DNA from: Carboxylicivirga caseinilyticus
GTDB lineage: Bacteria > Bacteroidota > Bacteroidia > Bacteroidales > Marinilabiliaceae
DNA length: 64,000 nucleotides
Direction of reading: 5' to 3'
Assembly (NCBI GenBank): GCA_025499705.1
Contig: JAFMVE010000005.1
Span: 154,884 to 218,883 of the forward strand
Shown: positions 8,731 to 17,189 of the stretch, one piece after another
Layout: each line of letters begins with the position of its first letter
Position numbering within the stretch: the first letter of the stretch is position 1
Position numbers and translations under genes: made by a program
Notes under the pieces: generated by a model
The model's input: only the letters and a program-made list of their open reading frames with translations
Told to the model about the DNA's origin: nothing
The model's database searches: none

Positions 8731-9153
8731 TTAAGACCATTTCTCCGCCTCACCAATTCTCATACGCCAATCAGATAAAATCTCTATAGCCTGATGCATT
8801 TTAGTATCAAAGGCAACCATCACTGATTTACATACCACCTTGGTTTCCTGTGTCCTGACATCAACTATATGTTGTTCCATATTCAGACTCTTGGTGCCAA
8901 TTTTGACAATGGCCGTTTTCACCTCAATCTGATCTTTTAAAAATACCGGAATAATAAAATCGGTATGGATAGATGCAATGATTAAAGCCTGTGTTCTTTT
9001 AAAAAAGTCATCTCCAAAAACGTCATGAATATAGTGCATACGACCTAAATCGAAATACTCCTGTAAAGTAGCATTGTTTACATGTCCAAATGAATCAATA
9101 TCGTTAAAACGAATTTGAACCGAGGTGCTATGATGAAATGTTATTTCTTGCAT
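8731..9153 (-). CDS. Acyl-CoA thioesterase, 4HBT/YbgC-FadM type
   Basis: A 140-residue hotdog-fold protein. The sequence V-Q-I-R-F-N-D-I-D-S-F-G-H-V-N-N-A (residues ~12-28) is the 4-hydroxybenzoyl-CoA thioesterase-like signature, with the catalytic Asp of the R-x-x-D-x-D/G-H-V-N-N motif. These enzymes hydrolyse short or medium acyl-CoA (or acyl-ACP) thioesters in the cytoplasm. The true substrate cannot be told from sequence. It is probably its own transcript. A dispersed repeat of the AGCTAATAGCT type lies directly before the start codon. Confidence 0.85.
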   Translation of the reverse strand: MQEITFHHSTSVQIRFNDIDSFGHVNNATLQEYFDLGRMHYIHDVFGDDFFKRTQALIIASIHTDFIIPVFLKDQIEVKTAIVKIGTKSLNMEQHIVDVRTQETKVVCKSVMVAFDTKMHQAIEILSDWRMRIGEAEKWS

Positions 9154-9196
9154 CTTTAAATCTGTTAGCTATTAGCTGATAGCCAATAGCTTTTTA
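9154..9196 (-). repeat. Dispersed repeat, AGCTAATAGCTAACAGATTTAAA type
   Basis: Read on the minus strand, this ends in AGCTAATAGCT then AACAGATTTAAA immediately before the thioesterase ATG. A close copy (AGCTAATAGCT then ATCAGATTTAAA) precedes ilvC at about 23480-23503, in the same orientation relative to its gene. Confidence 0.55.
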
Positions 9197-9257
9197 CATT
9201 AATATTATATCTTACGAAATTAAGTCTAAAAGCTAACTGCTAGTATCCGAAGCTTTA

Positions 9258-9821
9258 TTATTCCCTGATAATCTTAATCTCCCCGCCTTTTCCAAGCTTA
9301 ACAATACTTGAAGGTGCCGGATTACTGGTTTCATTCTGACGGTATTCAACAATAAAGTCGACCCCATCTTTAATTACATCACTTATCTGGCTAAAGTTCT
9401 GCGGAGAAGGTTCTCCACTAACATTTGCCGAAGTACTGACAATAGGCTTTTTAAAACGGGAACACAACTCTTTTGAAAAATCTTCTTCTGTAATACGGAT
9501 ACCAATACTACCATCTTCCGCTATCAGATTTGAGGCCAGATTTTTGGCATCATCATAAATAATAGTCAATGGCTTATTGGTTAACTCTGCCATATCATAG
9601 GCTACTTCCGGAATATCATTCACATACGAGGCCAGCTTGGCAGTATTATCAAGCAAAACAAGCATACTTTTAGAGTCGGCTCGTTGCTTCAATTCATAAA
9701 TTCGCTTCACTGCCTCAGCGTTGGTAGCATCGCATCCAATACCCCAAATGGTATCTGTTGGATATAATAGTATACCCCCGTTGCGTAAAACTTCAAGGGC
9801 CTTTTTTAAATCGTCGTGCAT
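9258..9821 (-). CDS. tsaC: Threonylcarbamoyl-AMP synthase (Sua5/YciO/YrdC family)
   Basis: A 187-residue protein that makes threonylcarbamoyl-AMP from Thr, bicarbonate and ATP, the first step of the t6A37 modification of ANN-decoding tRNAs. The YrdC signature is present: G-G-I-L-L-Y-P-T-D-T-I-W-G-I-G-C-D (residues ~14-30), K-x-R in the E-L-K-Q-R-A-D-S-K segment, and S-T-S-A-N-x-S-G near 135. I place the start at ATG 9821, because a longer frame to 9866 adds 15 residues absent from the family. It lacks the C-terminal Sua5 domain, so it is TsaC-like. It is independent of its neighbours. Confidence 0.88.
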   Translation of the reverse strand: MHDDLKKALEVLRNGGILLYPTDTIWGIGCDATNAEAVKRIYELKQRADSKSMLVLLDNTAKLASYVNDIPEVAYDMAELTNKPLTIIYDDAKNLASNLIAEDGSIGIRITEEDFSKELCSRFKKPIVSTSANVSGEPSPQNFSQISDVIKDGVDFIVEYRQNETSNPAPSSIVKLGKGGEIKIIRE

Positions 9822-9970
9822 AATCAATATACTAATGATTGAGGCTGCAAGATAAGAAGAAAGCAAAATTATTTAACCATTGATTGTAATAAATACACGG
9901 TTATTAGACTTACTCTGTGTTCATTAATTATTCAATGGTTTTCGGCCTGGTACATTCCAATATAATTCTA

Positions 9971-11383
9971 TTAATATGCACGCTTTCCGGAAACTTTAAC
10001 CGTTACAATATAAACAAATAAAGCAGTAGCTATTCCATAAATATTAGCATCAAATCCCAAAGGTAATTGTCGCCCTGAGAGAATAAGTAGCAATGTAGTT
10101 GTACCTCCTGTAACCATTGATGCCAAGGCAGCAATAGAACTGGTTTGCTTAGTGAACATAGCTGCCAATACCGGAACAATCATACCTGATACCATAAAAG
10201 AGTAGGAATGCAGCATTAGATCAAGTACACTTGTCATTTTAAGTGCCAACAGAAGAGCTATCACACCAATAATTAATGTAAGTATTTGTGAATACAGAAG
10301 ACTCTTTTTTGCTCTGTGTTTTTTCAGCACATCGGTCAATATATTACCGGACGCTGCCATTAAACAGCTATCGGCTGTTGACATTATTGCAGAGAAATAG
10401 GCAGATAAAACAACACCCAGAAAACCGACAGGTAAAATAGTCTTAAGTAAGACAGGCAGCCCCATTTCCGCATCCAGGCTATCGAAAGTATAACCTGGCA
10501 ATTGATTATTTTCCATCGCTACTCTCGCAAACATTCCCAGTATCACACCAATAAAAGCCATGATGGGATATTCGAACAGTCCAGCGATAAACCAGCCACG
10601 TTGCGCTGTTTTGGTATCTTTAGCAGCATAGATGCGTTGATAAAGAGTCATTCCGATAAACCAGATAGGAATGATGGTAAACATCCAATTCACAATTTTT
10701 TGCCAGCTTATTGCCTGCAAACTCAAAAATGAAGGATCCAGAGTTTCCCGAATCGCCTCAATGCCACCAATTTTAATATAGGCAAAGGGCAGACCAACCA
10801 AAACTAATCCACCCATTAATACAATCCACTGAATTGTATCCGTATAAATTACTGCTTTTAATCCTCCCAAAACGGTATAAACAACCGCCACAGTCCCCAT
10901 TACCAACAAAGCCTGATTAATTGAAAGAGCTGGAAAAGTTGAAGAAGCCAATTTAGCCCCAGCAAGAATTTGCGAACTGGTGAAACCTATATATCCAATA
11001 GCAGAAATTAATCCGGCTAAAAGCGCTACACGTTTATCAAACACATGCTCTAGGTATTGAGGAAAAGACAAAAATCCTTTCTCTCTAGCCAAGTCCGAAA
11101 CTTTTGGGATCAATAGCACACCGCTCAACCAGGCACCCAACAAGCCAGTAAACAACAACCAGCTCCCTGATAATCCCATTGTAAACCCCAGTCCTCCAAG
11201 TCCTATTGAAAATCCTCCACCAACGTCAGTTGCAACAACTGACAGGCCAATATGTAAGCTACTTAATTTACGTCCTCCAACATAATAATCCTCTGTAGAG
11301 TTATTTTTTCGCATGAAATAAAAACCTACCCCGAGCATTACAATCAGATAGGAACAAAAAATGAGAATATCTACTATATGCAT
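9971..11383 (-). CDS. Sodium:solute symporter (SSS family)
   Basis: A 470-residue inner-membrane transporter with about 13 predicted hydrophobic helices. The SSS hallmark appears early: Y-Y-V-G-G-R-K-L at ~33-40, followed by a Gly-rich G-L-S-V-V-A-T-D-V-G-G-G helix. Further on are A-G-A-K-L-A and the S-A-I-M-S-T-A-D-S-C-L-M Na+-site region (~335-346). The family imports sugars, proline, betaine, nucleosides or vitamins with Na+, and the substrate cannot be assigned from sequence. The gene abuts marC without a gap and is the last of a tight unit headed by ablA. An osmolyte or osmolyte precursor as substrate is a reasonable but unproven guess. Confidence 0.85.
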   Translation of the reverse strand: MHIVDILIFCSYLIVMLGVGFYFMRKNNSTEDYYVGGRKLSSLHIGLSVVATDVGGGFSIGLGGLGFTMGLSGSWLLFTGLLGAWLSGVLLIPKVSDLAREKGFLSFPQYLEHVFDKRVALLAGLISAIGYIGFTSSQILAGAKLASSTFPALSINQALLVMGTVAVVYTVLGGLKAVIYTDTIQWIVLMGGLVLVGLPFAYIKIGGIEAIRETLDPSFLSLQAISWQKIVNWMFTIIPIWFIGMTLYQRIYAAKDTKTAQRGWFIAGLFEYPIMAFIGVILGMFARVAMENNQLPGYTFDSLDAEMGLPVLLKTILPVGFLGVVLSAYFSAIMSTADSCLMAASGNILTDVLKKHRAKKSLLYSQILTLIIGVIALLLALKMTSVLDLMLHSYSFMVSGMIVPVLAAMFTKQTSSIAALASMVTGGTTTLLLILSGRQLPLGFDANIYGIATALFVYIVTVKVSGKRAY

Positions 11384-11998
11384 TTAGCTAATAATTTTTG
11401 CCCAATACCCCAATCCATTCATTATTAATTCAATGGAAACAGTACCGATAAGAAGAGCAATTACACGTCCGGCAATATCAATGTATTGTTCAATAAGCTC
11501 CTCTTTTTGTTGCTGTATTTTGTCGTGAATATGTTTTAAAATAAGTATGATAGAAGTACAAAGACCAATTGCCAATACAATTGCTATTACAGCCTGCATT
11601 TTATTTAGACGTTCGCCAATAAACACACTGTAACTAATTGTTCCGGGACCTATAAAAATAGGCATAGCAATCGCACCTGCCACATACTTAGATTCACCTC
11701 TCAACGTCTCTATCGAAGCACTGCCTTTAAACACAAACTGTATACCCGTTATCAGAAAAACAACTCCCCCAAATATTTGAAATGAAGCAAAACTGGCATT
11801 AAATACCGAGTCAAAGATAGTATCGCCCAGCAATGCGAAAGAACAAAACACAACCGAACTAATCAACGAAGCTCTGATCATCACCTTTGTAAATATTGCT
11901 TTCGACTTTTTCTTAACAATATCTATCAGGTAAACAATAATAAGAAAGGGATTAAGCAGAACCAACAACATGGTAACAGATTTAAGTATTTGCTCCAT
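11384..11998 (-). CDS. MarC-family integral membrane protein
   Basis: A 204-residue protein with about six transmembrane segments. The family features are L-N-P-F at ~16-19, a G-x-Q-F-x-F-K-G-x-x-S helix near 105-115, and the conserved A-M-P-I-F-I-G-P-G-T-I segment near 133. MarC/YchE proteins are inner-membrane proteins of uncertain function. An older link to multiple antibiotic resistance has not held up, and some homologues are associated with amino acid export. The gene lies between a small winged-helix-like gene (17 bases upstream) and the sodium symporter (0 bases downstream), which points to one transcript. Confidence 0.85.
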   Translation of the reverse strand: MEQILKSVTMLLVLLNPFLIIVYLIDIVKKKSKAIFTKVMIRASLISSVVFCSFALLGDTIFDSVFNASFASFQIFGGVVFLITGIQFVFKGSASIETLRGESKYVAGAIAMPIFIGPGTISYSVFIGERLNKMQAVIAIVLAIGLCTSIILILKHIHDKIQQQKEELIEQYIDIAGRVIALLIGTVSIELIMNGLGYWAKIIS

Positions 11999-12015
11999 TC
12001 TTTATGTATTGATTA

Positions 12016-12243
12016 TTAATGTTCGAGCTCAACGTTTAATTCATAATATGATGACCTTCCTACATTTTTGATATAACCTTTATACGTCAATGATAAGATT
12101 ATCTCTGAGCCCTTTGTTGGTGGAATTTTTAAATCTTTAAAAATATTACCATACAAAACGCTTCCTTTCTTTTGAAGAAATTTTAATACCTTTTTTTCAC
12201 CCTCCGGGATTGTCGATAGTTTTAAGTTTCTCTTTTCTGTCAT
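12016..12243 (-). CDS. Small winged-helix-like protein
   Basis: A 75-residue basic protein. The pattern E-K-K-V-L-K-F-L-Q-K-K-G-S-V-L-Y-G-N-I, then a short turn, I-I-L-S-L-T-Y-K-G-Y-I-K and a final strand, looks like a helix-turn-helix plus wing. It may be a small DNA-binding or protein-binding domain. Family unknown to me. The start overlaps the preceding gene by 47 bases in another frame, which suggests translational coupling, although a later non-ATG start is possible. It lies in the ablA-to-symporter unit. Confidence 0.55.
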   Translation of the reverse strand: MTEKRNLKLSTIPEGEKKVLKFLQKKGSVLYGNIFKDLKIPPTKGSEIILSLTYKGYIKNVGRSSYYELNVELEH

Positions 12244-12415
12244 TTACTTCTTTTAAATCTTTTTGATTAATAATATATGTTTTACAGTTACCCCAACCAT
12301 TTACTCCCCTGTAACAAAAAACATTGCGATAAAGGGCCAACGGTGTATCTCCAGTTTCTCCTTTACCTGCAAAAACAGGACAGCTTTTTGAATTAGGACA
12401 TAAGTTTTTTGACAT
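12197..12415 (-). CDS. Small cysteine-containing protein, possible metal site
   Basis: A 72-residue protein with four cysteines at positions 6, 12, 34 and 44 in a C-P-x4-C-P-V-F ... Y-R-N-V-F-C ... G-N-C-K-T-Y arrangement. This resembles short proteins thought to bind a metal or Fe-S cluster through C-P-x-F and C-x9-C motifs. I cannot name a family. It begins one base after ablB ends and overlaps the next small gene by 47 bases, so it is probably translated from the ablAB transcript. Confidence 0.6.
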   Translation of the reverse strand: MSKNLCPNSKSCPVFAGKGETGDTPLALYRNVFCYRGVNGWGNCKTYIINQKDLKEVNDRKEKLKTIDNPGG

Positions 12416-12416
12416 A

Positions 12417-13256
12417 TTAAATGTGTTTAAAATAAACGTTCATACTTTCGATGGTACCTGCAATATTCGTGTTTTTAATCAAGGTTCCGGAATAACGGTA
12501 ACCAGCCCGTAAAAAAGTTTTATTCATAGGTACGGAATTAAGCCTGGCTATGGTATATAAAGTATAAATACCCTGCTCCTTCATCTCTTTCTCCATCGCT
12601 TTGAGTAAAATACTTGACAAGCCATTGCCACGATGAACAGCACTGGTTGCAAAATCAGTCATCTCAGCATTTTTGCCTTTGCAATCAACTTCTGAAGAAG
12701 CTAACGCCCCAATCACTCCATTCTTAAATGCACCAAAATATTGAATATTCTCATTCATTGTTTTCTTAATATAATCGGCTTCATGAATAGGGAAAGGGTA
12801 TGTTTCAAACACTTCCTTATATATTGCTACCATTTCGTCAACATCTTCCTTATTTAATCGCCTTACTTCATAACCCGACTCACTACTATCATAAATCAAT
12901 TTTGATTGCATTTCGTCCTGAAGTAATGAACTTAAGATACTTAACTGATCTTTTTCAATATGAAGAAGTCGATCAGAACTTAAAAACTTAGCCATAAAAC
13001 AAGCATCATGCTCACCTTCATAAAAATGAGGAATATGCCCTTCCATTATGTACCCATCAGCAATAAACAACGGGGCAACCTTCTTGGGAATTTTGCAGAA
13101 TATTTTTGTATAACCATTCTGTCGTGCAAGAACTGAAAGTTGTTGAATAACCAATTCAGCTTCCTGTACATCCAATTTCATTAAATAAATCCGATTGTTG
13201 TGTTTACCATGTTGAATTAGCGAACTATTTCCAATGGTTTCGGCAACATCATGCAT
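12417..13256 (-). CDS. ablB: Putative beta-lysine N6-acetyltransferase
   Basis: A 279-residue GNAT-type enzyme that acetylates L-beta-lysine to N6-acetyl-beta-lysine, a compatible solute known from methanogens and some bacteria. The N-terminus ([21 protein letters not shown]) matches the AblB family. The C-terminal GNAT domain carries the acetyl-CoA loop region [11 protein letters not shown] near 215-225. I favour ATG 13256, which overlaps the ablA stop by 8 bases; ATGs at 13262 and 13283 are alternatives. Pairing with the aminomutase gene makes the assignment firm by context. Confidence 0.85.
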   Translation of the reverse strand: MHDVAETIGNSSLIQHGKHNNRIYLMKLDVQEAELVIQQLSVLARQNGYTKIFCKIPKKVAPLFIADGYIMEGHIPHFYEGEHDACFMAKFLSSDRLLHIEKDQLSILSSLLQDEMQSKLIYDSSESGYEVRRLNKEDVDEMVAIYKEVFETYPFPIHEADYIKKTMNENIQYFGAFKNGVIGALASSEVDCKGKNAEMTDFATSAVHRGNGLSSILLKAMEKEMKEQGIYTLYTIARLNSVPMNKTFLRAGYRYSGTLIKNTNIAGTIESMNVYFKHI

Positions 13257-14565
13257 TATCATCTCTTCTTTGAAAACGCTCATTATTTTCAGGTATTAAA
13301 GATATTGTATCATCATTGTCAGATAGAAGCTTTTCAATTCCAACAGCTTCCAATTCTTCATTATTCTCATTTATTTGTAGTTCCAGGTCACACTCTTCAC
13401 AATTTCTGTCACACATTTTTGGCTCATAGCTATCCGGCTCTTTATAAGTTGTTATCACTCCTTCATAATTACGCAACACTACTTTATTTGTGGACCATGA
13501 AATAATATAGTTAGGCATGGCAGGAATCTTGCCTCCTCCACCTGGCGCATCAATTACATAGGTAGGACGGGCAAATCCACTGGTGTGTCCTATCAAACTT
13601 TCCATTATCTCAATTCCTTTACCAATTGGCGTACGGAAATGCGAAAGACCTTCGGACAAATCACATTGGTATAAATAATATGGACGAACCCTGTTTTGAA
13701 CCAATTTGTGTAATAGTGTCTTCATTATTCGGGGGCAATCATTAACATCAGCTAACAGAACTGATTGGTTACCTAAAGGAAATCCCGCATCAGCCAGTTT
13801 TGCCAGAGCCTCCTTTGAAGAGGTTGTAATTTCATTCGGATGATTAAAATGGGTATTAATCCATAGTGGCTGATATTTTTTAAGTATCGAAATTAATTCA
13901 TCAGTAATTCTATAAGGAAGAACAACCGGCATTCTTGTTCCTATACGAACTATTTCAACATGTGGGATCTTCGTTATTTCAGCTAACAGCCAATCTATTT
14001 TACTATCTGGCAGCATAAACGGATCTCCTCCAGAAAGCAAAACATCCCGAACCTGTGGAGTTCTCTTAATATATTCTATTCCTTCCATTAATTCATCATT
14101 TGAAGGTACAAAATCCACATCTCCAACTTTCCGCTTTCGGGTACAATGCCTGCAATACATTGAACAAATATTACTAACATGAAACAAAACACGATCGGGA
14201 TAACGATGAGTAATGCCTCTAACCGGACTATCTTTATCCTCCGATAAAGGATCATTTAGCTCTGACTTCAAAGTAATTAACTCATCAACGCTGCCAAATG
14301 ATTGCTTAAAAACAGGATCGTTCTTATAATTGTTTTTATCAATCAACGATAAGTAATAAGGCGTAATAGAAAGCGGAAACTTTTCAAATGTCCTCTTAAG
14401 ATCATTTCGTTCTTTTTCACTAAACTTTATACCCGTGAGGTATTCAAATTTTTCGAGTGACCGAATGGAATGTTTCAATTGCCATTTCCAATCCTTCCAA
14501 TTAGAGAACTTGGAAGATTCAGCAATTTTAAAAGCAATTTCTTTTTGTGCGTTGTCGTATATCAT
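13249..14565 (-). CDS. ablA: Lysine 2,3-aminomutase
   Basis: A 438-residue radical-SAM, PLP-dependent enzyme that converts L-lysine to L-beta-lysine. The [4Fe-4S] motif C-S-M-Y-C-R-H-C is at 134-141 and is followed by T-R-K-R-K. The G-G-D-P-F motif and the PLP-lysine region [10 protein letters not shown] are present. The C-terminus has C-x2-N-C-E-E-C for Zn-binding, as in clostridial KamA. ATG 14565 is chosen over an upstream GTG at 14598. It is directly coupled to ablB, so the product is expected to feed osmolyte synthesis and not lysine fermentation; no kamDE or kce genes are present. A Mar-type regulator gene lies upstream. Confidence 0.9.
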   Translation of the reverse strand: MIYDNAQKEIAFKIAESSKFSNWKDWKWQLKHSIRSLEKFEYLTGIKFSEKERNDLKRTFEKFPLSITPYYLSLIDKNNYKNDPVFKQSFGSVDELITLKSELNDPLSEDKDSPVRGITHRYPDRVLFHVSNICSMYCRHCTRKRKVGDVDFVPSNDELMEGIEYIKRTPQVRDVLLSGGDPFMLPDSKIDWLLAEITKIPHVEIVRIGTRMPVVLPYRITDELISILKKYQPLWINTHFNHPNEITTSSKEALAKLADAGFPLGNQSVLLADVNDCPRIMKTLLHKLVQNRVRPYYLYQCDLSEGLSHFRTPIGKGIEIMESLIGHTSGFARPTYVIDAPGGGGKIPAMPNYIISWSTNKVVLRNYEGVITTYKEPDSYEPKMCDRNCEECDLELQINENNEELEAVGIEKLLSDNDDTISLIPENNERFQRRDDNA

Positions 14566-14730
14566 AATTTGTTCGTATGTGATGTATTTGTTGAACACTT
14601 CTGGTTCAATGAAAAATAATTTTACACCTCAATAGATGTATAGCACTCTATTTATGGATACTAATATTGAAAAACACTATTAACCAATACCAGAAAAGAG
14701 GCTCAGAAGTTATTTTTGTTTCTATGCGAA

Positions 14731-14738
14731 CAAATTTA
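14731..14738 (-). promoter_or_regulatory. Possible -7 promoter element of ablA
   Basis: On the minus strand this reads TAAATTTG, fitting TAnnTTTG. It is about 165 bases before the chosen ATG, and no matching TTTG is seen at the expected upstream spacing. It would leave a long 5' leader. Confidence 0.3.
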
Positions 14739-14811
14739 CAAAAAAATATAATAATCCCAGAATAATCTATACTTATTCAGAATATCCCAATCAATAAGAA
14801 ATTAAGAAGAA

Positions 14812-15309
14812 CTATTGATTCAATACTTCATCCTCTTCCAGATCACTTTCAAGCGTAATCAAAGGCGAAGCCTCTACCTGTTCAATATTAAGCAGTTTTA
14901 CCAATGTATTTAAACTATGCTGCACGCTTTCTAATTCTTTAGAATCTAATTTTTGGAGTCTTTCAGATAACTGCTCATGAAGTAACGCAGGTATACGATC
15001 CAATAAAGAATCACCTGCTGAAGTTAACGCAATATTAACAACCCTTTTATCTCCGGTTTTTGGCAAACGGGCCAGATAACCTTTTTTTTCAAGCCGGTTA
15101 ATAATGCCGCTAACAGTTGATGAATTGAGATTTAAAAATTTACGAATCTCACCCTGAGTAGCCTGATAATTACTTGAGTCATGAAGAAAATTTAAACACA
15201 ACACCTGTGGAATACTAACACCATATTCTTTTTGAATCTTTTTTGATTCAATATCAACAGATCGAACAATCTTTCTGATCTTTATTAAAATTTCGTTTGT
15301 ATCCATCAT
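14812..15309 (-). CDS. MarR-family transcriptional regulator
   Basis: A 165-residue winged-helix regulator. Helix-turn-helix residues lie at ~55-85 (A-T-Q-G-E-I-R-K-F-L-N-L-N-S-S-T-V-S-G-I-I-N-R-L-E-K-K-G), followed by the wing T-G-D-K-R-V-V-N-I-A-L-T, the classic MarR DNA-contact D-x-R loop. Such proteins are dimeric and bind operators in their own or nearby promoters, often releasing on a small ligand. The ligand is unknown. It lies upstream of ablA in the same direction with about 250 bases between, so control of the ablA unit is plausible but not shown. Confidence 0.88.
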   Translation of the reverse strand: MMDTNEILIKIRKIVRSVDIESKKIQKEYGVSIPQVLCLNFLHDSSNYQATQGEIRKFLNLNSSTVSGIINRLEKKGYLARLPKTGDKRVVNIALTSAGDSLLDRIPALLHEQLSERLQKLDSKELESVQHSLNTLVKLLNIEQVEASPLITLESDLEEDEVLNQ

Positions 15310-15322
15310 AAGGTATCGATTA

Positions 15323-15355
15323 CAAAAATAATATTTTTCTCAAAACCTTTACAAA
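15323..15355 (-). promoter_or_regulatory. Promoter of the MarR-type gene (TTTG-N21-TATTTTTG)
   Basis: On the minus strand, TTTG (15355-15352), a 21-base spacer and TATTTTTG (15330-15323) match the Bacteroidetes sigma-ABfr promoter. The -7 box is only 13 bases before the ATG, so the 5' leader would be very short. Confidence 0.6.
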
Positions 15356-15387
15356 TAAAAAACCGCCAAGCTACTGCCTGACGGTTT
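15356..15387 (-). terminator. Terminator of dapD
   Basis: An imperfect 9-bp stem (15360-15368 with 15379-15387, one mismatch) is followed, on the minus strand, by a run of seven T. It lies about 55 bases past the dapD stop. Confidence 0.65.
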
Positions 15388-15441
15388 AATTTTATTCTAT
15401 TTAAGTCATTTACGACTTCTTGAAAATCGTTTAATAACATA

Positions 15442-16257
15442 TTACACTGCTACATTATTTTCGCGCAACGCATCGTTTAAGGAAGTCTTTTTATCTGTCG
15501 ACTCTTTGCGCTTACCAATGATTAATGCTGCTGGTACCTGAAAATCACCAGCAGGGAATTTCTTGGTATACGAACCCGGAATAACTACCGAGCGAGGTGG
15601 AACATATCCTTTATATTCTATTGGCTCATCACCGGTAACATCAATAATTTTTGTAGACCCGGTTAATACCACATTAGCCCCCAATACAGCTTCTTTACCA
15701 ACACGACACCCTTCAACCACGATACAACGTGATCCAATAAAAGCATCATCCTCAATTATAACCGGAGCAGCCTGTACCGGTTCCAATACACCTCCAATAC
15801 CTACACCTCCACTCAAGTGAACATTTTTTCCTATTTGTGCACAGCTACCTACTGTTGCCCAGGTATCAACCATGGTCCCTGTTTCAACATGTGCTCCAAT
15901 ATTAACATATGAAGGCATCATCACCACTCCACTTTCAATAAATGAACCATAACGTGCAACGGCATGAGGAACTACTCGAACACCCAATTTCTGATAATCT
16001 TTTTTCAATGCTATTTTATCATGAAATTCAAATGGCCCCACTTCGATGGTTTCCATTTTCTGAGTCGGGAAATATAAAATCACTGCTTTTTTCACCCACT
16101 CATTTACAATCCACTCGTCACCATTAGGCTCAGCTGTTCGTAATTCACCCTTATCCAGTTTTTCAACCACCGTTTTAATGGCTTCAACGGTTTCTGTGTT
16201 ATTTAATAAGCTTCGGTCTTCCCAAGCTTGTTCAATCATATTTTTTAAATCGCTCAT
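15442..16257 (-). CDS. dapD: Tetrahydrodipicolinate N-succinyltransferase
   Basis: A 271-residue enzyme that transfers succinyl from succinyl-CoA to tetrahydrodipicolinate in the succinylase route to meso-diaminopimelate and lysine. Residues ~100-210 form a left-handed beta-helix of hexapeptide repeats ([LIV]-G-x-x-x-x type: I-G-A-H-V-E-T-G-T-M-V, I-G-K-N-V-H-L-S, I-G-S-R-C-I-V). The D-T-W-A-T-V-G-S-C-A-Q-I-G active-site region is present. Length is normal for DapD (E. coli 274). The product supplies DAP for the murein peptide that Mpl recycles and lysine for the ablAB osmolyte route. It is monocistronic with its own terminator. Confidence 0.93.
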   Translation of the reverse strand: MSDLKNMIEQAWEDRSLLNNTETVEAIKTVVEKLDKGELRTAEPNGDEWIVNEWVKKAVILYFPTQKMETIEVGPFEFHDKIALKKDYQKLGVRVVPHAVARYGSFIESGVVMMPSYVNIGAHVETGTMVDTWATVGSCAQIGKNVHLSGGVGIGGVLEPVQAAPVIIEDDAFIGSRCIVVEGCRVGKEAVLGANVVLTGSTKIIDVTGDEPIEYKGYVPPRSVVIPGSYTKKFPAGDFQVPAALIIGKRKESTDKKTSLNDALRENNVAV

Positions 16258-16706
16258 TGTGATGATTTTTTAATTTTGCTGCAAAAATAAGGCTTAAAAA
16301 TAAGTAATCAACCCGAAAAAGACTACTTCGTCTGATTTTAACCAATTCATCTCTAGTTGTTAATATTTTAAAACTATTAATACAACTCTATAGTTCATAT
16401 GAATTTTCAACTCACGACGTGGTTGTTTATCTCTTATTTCGTAAACTCCTCGCTTCGTGCAGGGTTATTGATGAATATGTCTATCTCACATTTCAAAACC
16501 CCCAAAGGAAGTAATATAATTAGCCCAGAATTACAGCGGTGGTATACAAATGTATCATAAAAGAATCCCATCGTGATTCAACTGTTAATTCGCATTATTG
16601 TCAAGTTCTATAACCTTACAAATTAAAATTTCAACATGTTTTAAACATATCAGGCAACCATTACCCAATCATTAGCATTATTTAAACAAGGTAATAATCC
16701 TGACTC
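16258..16706. other. 449-base divergent intergenic region
   Basis: Contains the probable dapD -7 box on the minus strand (TATTTTTG at 16289-16282, 25 bases from the ATG). An imperfect inverted repeat lies around 16356-16390 (AGTTGTTAATA with TATTAATACAACT). The GCAACCATT motif at 16654-16662 precedes the next gene. No further coding sequence or RNA gene is recognised. Confidence 0.5.
16649..16662 (+). promoter_or_regulatory. ATCAGGCAACCATT motif upstream of exported-protein gene
   Basis: A 14-base word ending 44 bases before ATG 16707. An identical copy at 17131-17144 ends 45 bases before ATG 17190. Its core GCAACCATT also occurs 44 bases before ATG 4032. Confidence 0.5.
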
Positions 16707-17105
16707 ATGAAATTAAACCCCCTTTCGTCGTTATGTATTGTCATTCTGCTTTTTTTAAGCACTAATTTACAAGCCCAGTTCGAACTCGAAACTGGAATAA
16801 ACGGACAAGTAATAAGCTCAATAGACAGCTCACCAATTCCTTATACACAGATAGGTGTTTATGGTCGAAACCTGATGTTTGCAACCGATTCATTAGGCAG
16901 ATTTAAGATTGTTTTTCCGGAAGGCGACAGCCTAAAAGCACTGGCTCTGGGTTACGAAACGGCCATTCTTTATGCGGATTCACTCTTTAATCAAGAGACA
17001 ATTGTTAAATTCATTCAATTAAAGCCCAAACTTTTTCAAGTGACAAAGATTGATATCACCCCATATAAAAAAGAAGTCGATTCTACCGAAATTGTTAATG
17101 ATTGA
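16707..17105 (+). CDS. Exported protein, carboxypeptidase-regulatory-like domain (short)
   Basis: A 132-residue protein with a signal peptide (residues 1-24, ending LQAQ). The mature part is one CarboxypepD_reg-like beta-sandwich: I-N-G-Q-V-I-S-S-I-D-S-S-P-I-P-Y-T-Q-I-G, then T-D-S-L-G-R-F-K-I-V-F-P and A-L-G-Y-E. This is the domain found at the N-terminus of SusC-like receptors, but there is no plug or barrel here. It is related to the next two proteins and ends right after the domain, so it may be a natural single-domain form. Function unknown. It is preceded by the shared GCAACCATT element. Confidence 0.7.
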   Translation: MKLNPLSSLCIVILLFLSTNLQAQFELETGINGQVISSIDSSPIPYTQIGVYGRNLMFATDSLGRFKIVFPEGDSLKALALGYETAILYADSLFNQETIVKFIQLKPKLFQVTKIDITPYKKEVDSTEIVND

Positions 17106-17130
17106 AATAAAATCTAATTTAATAATTCTC

Positions 17131-17144
17131 ATCAGGCAACCATT
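17131..17144 (+). promoter_or_regulatory. ATCAGGCAACCATT motif, second copy
   Basis: Identical to the 14-base motif at 16649-16662 and at nearly the same distance from the following start codon (45 bases). It suggests that each gene has its own equally regulated promoter, or that the upstream region was duplicated with the gene. Confidence 0.5.
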
Positions 17145-17189
17145 TAATCCTGATTTGCATTTAACTTAGATAATATGATTTCATAACGA

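Noticed and set aside
13249..14565. Lysine fermentation cluster
   Set aside because: The aminomutase is coupled to AblB acetyltransferase; no beta-lysine mutase, dehydrogenase or cleavage genes are adjacent.
16707..17105. Truncated pseudogene of the longer paralogues
   Set aside because: The domain is complete, the signal peptide and upstream element are intact and no remnant of the C-terminal half follows the stop, so a natural short form is more likely.
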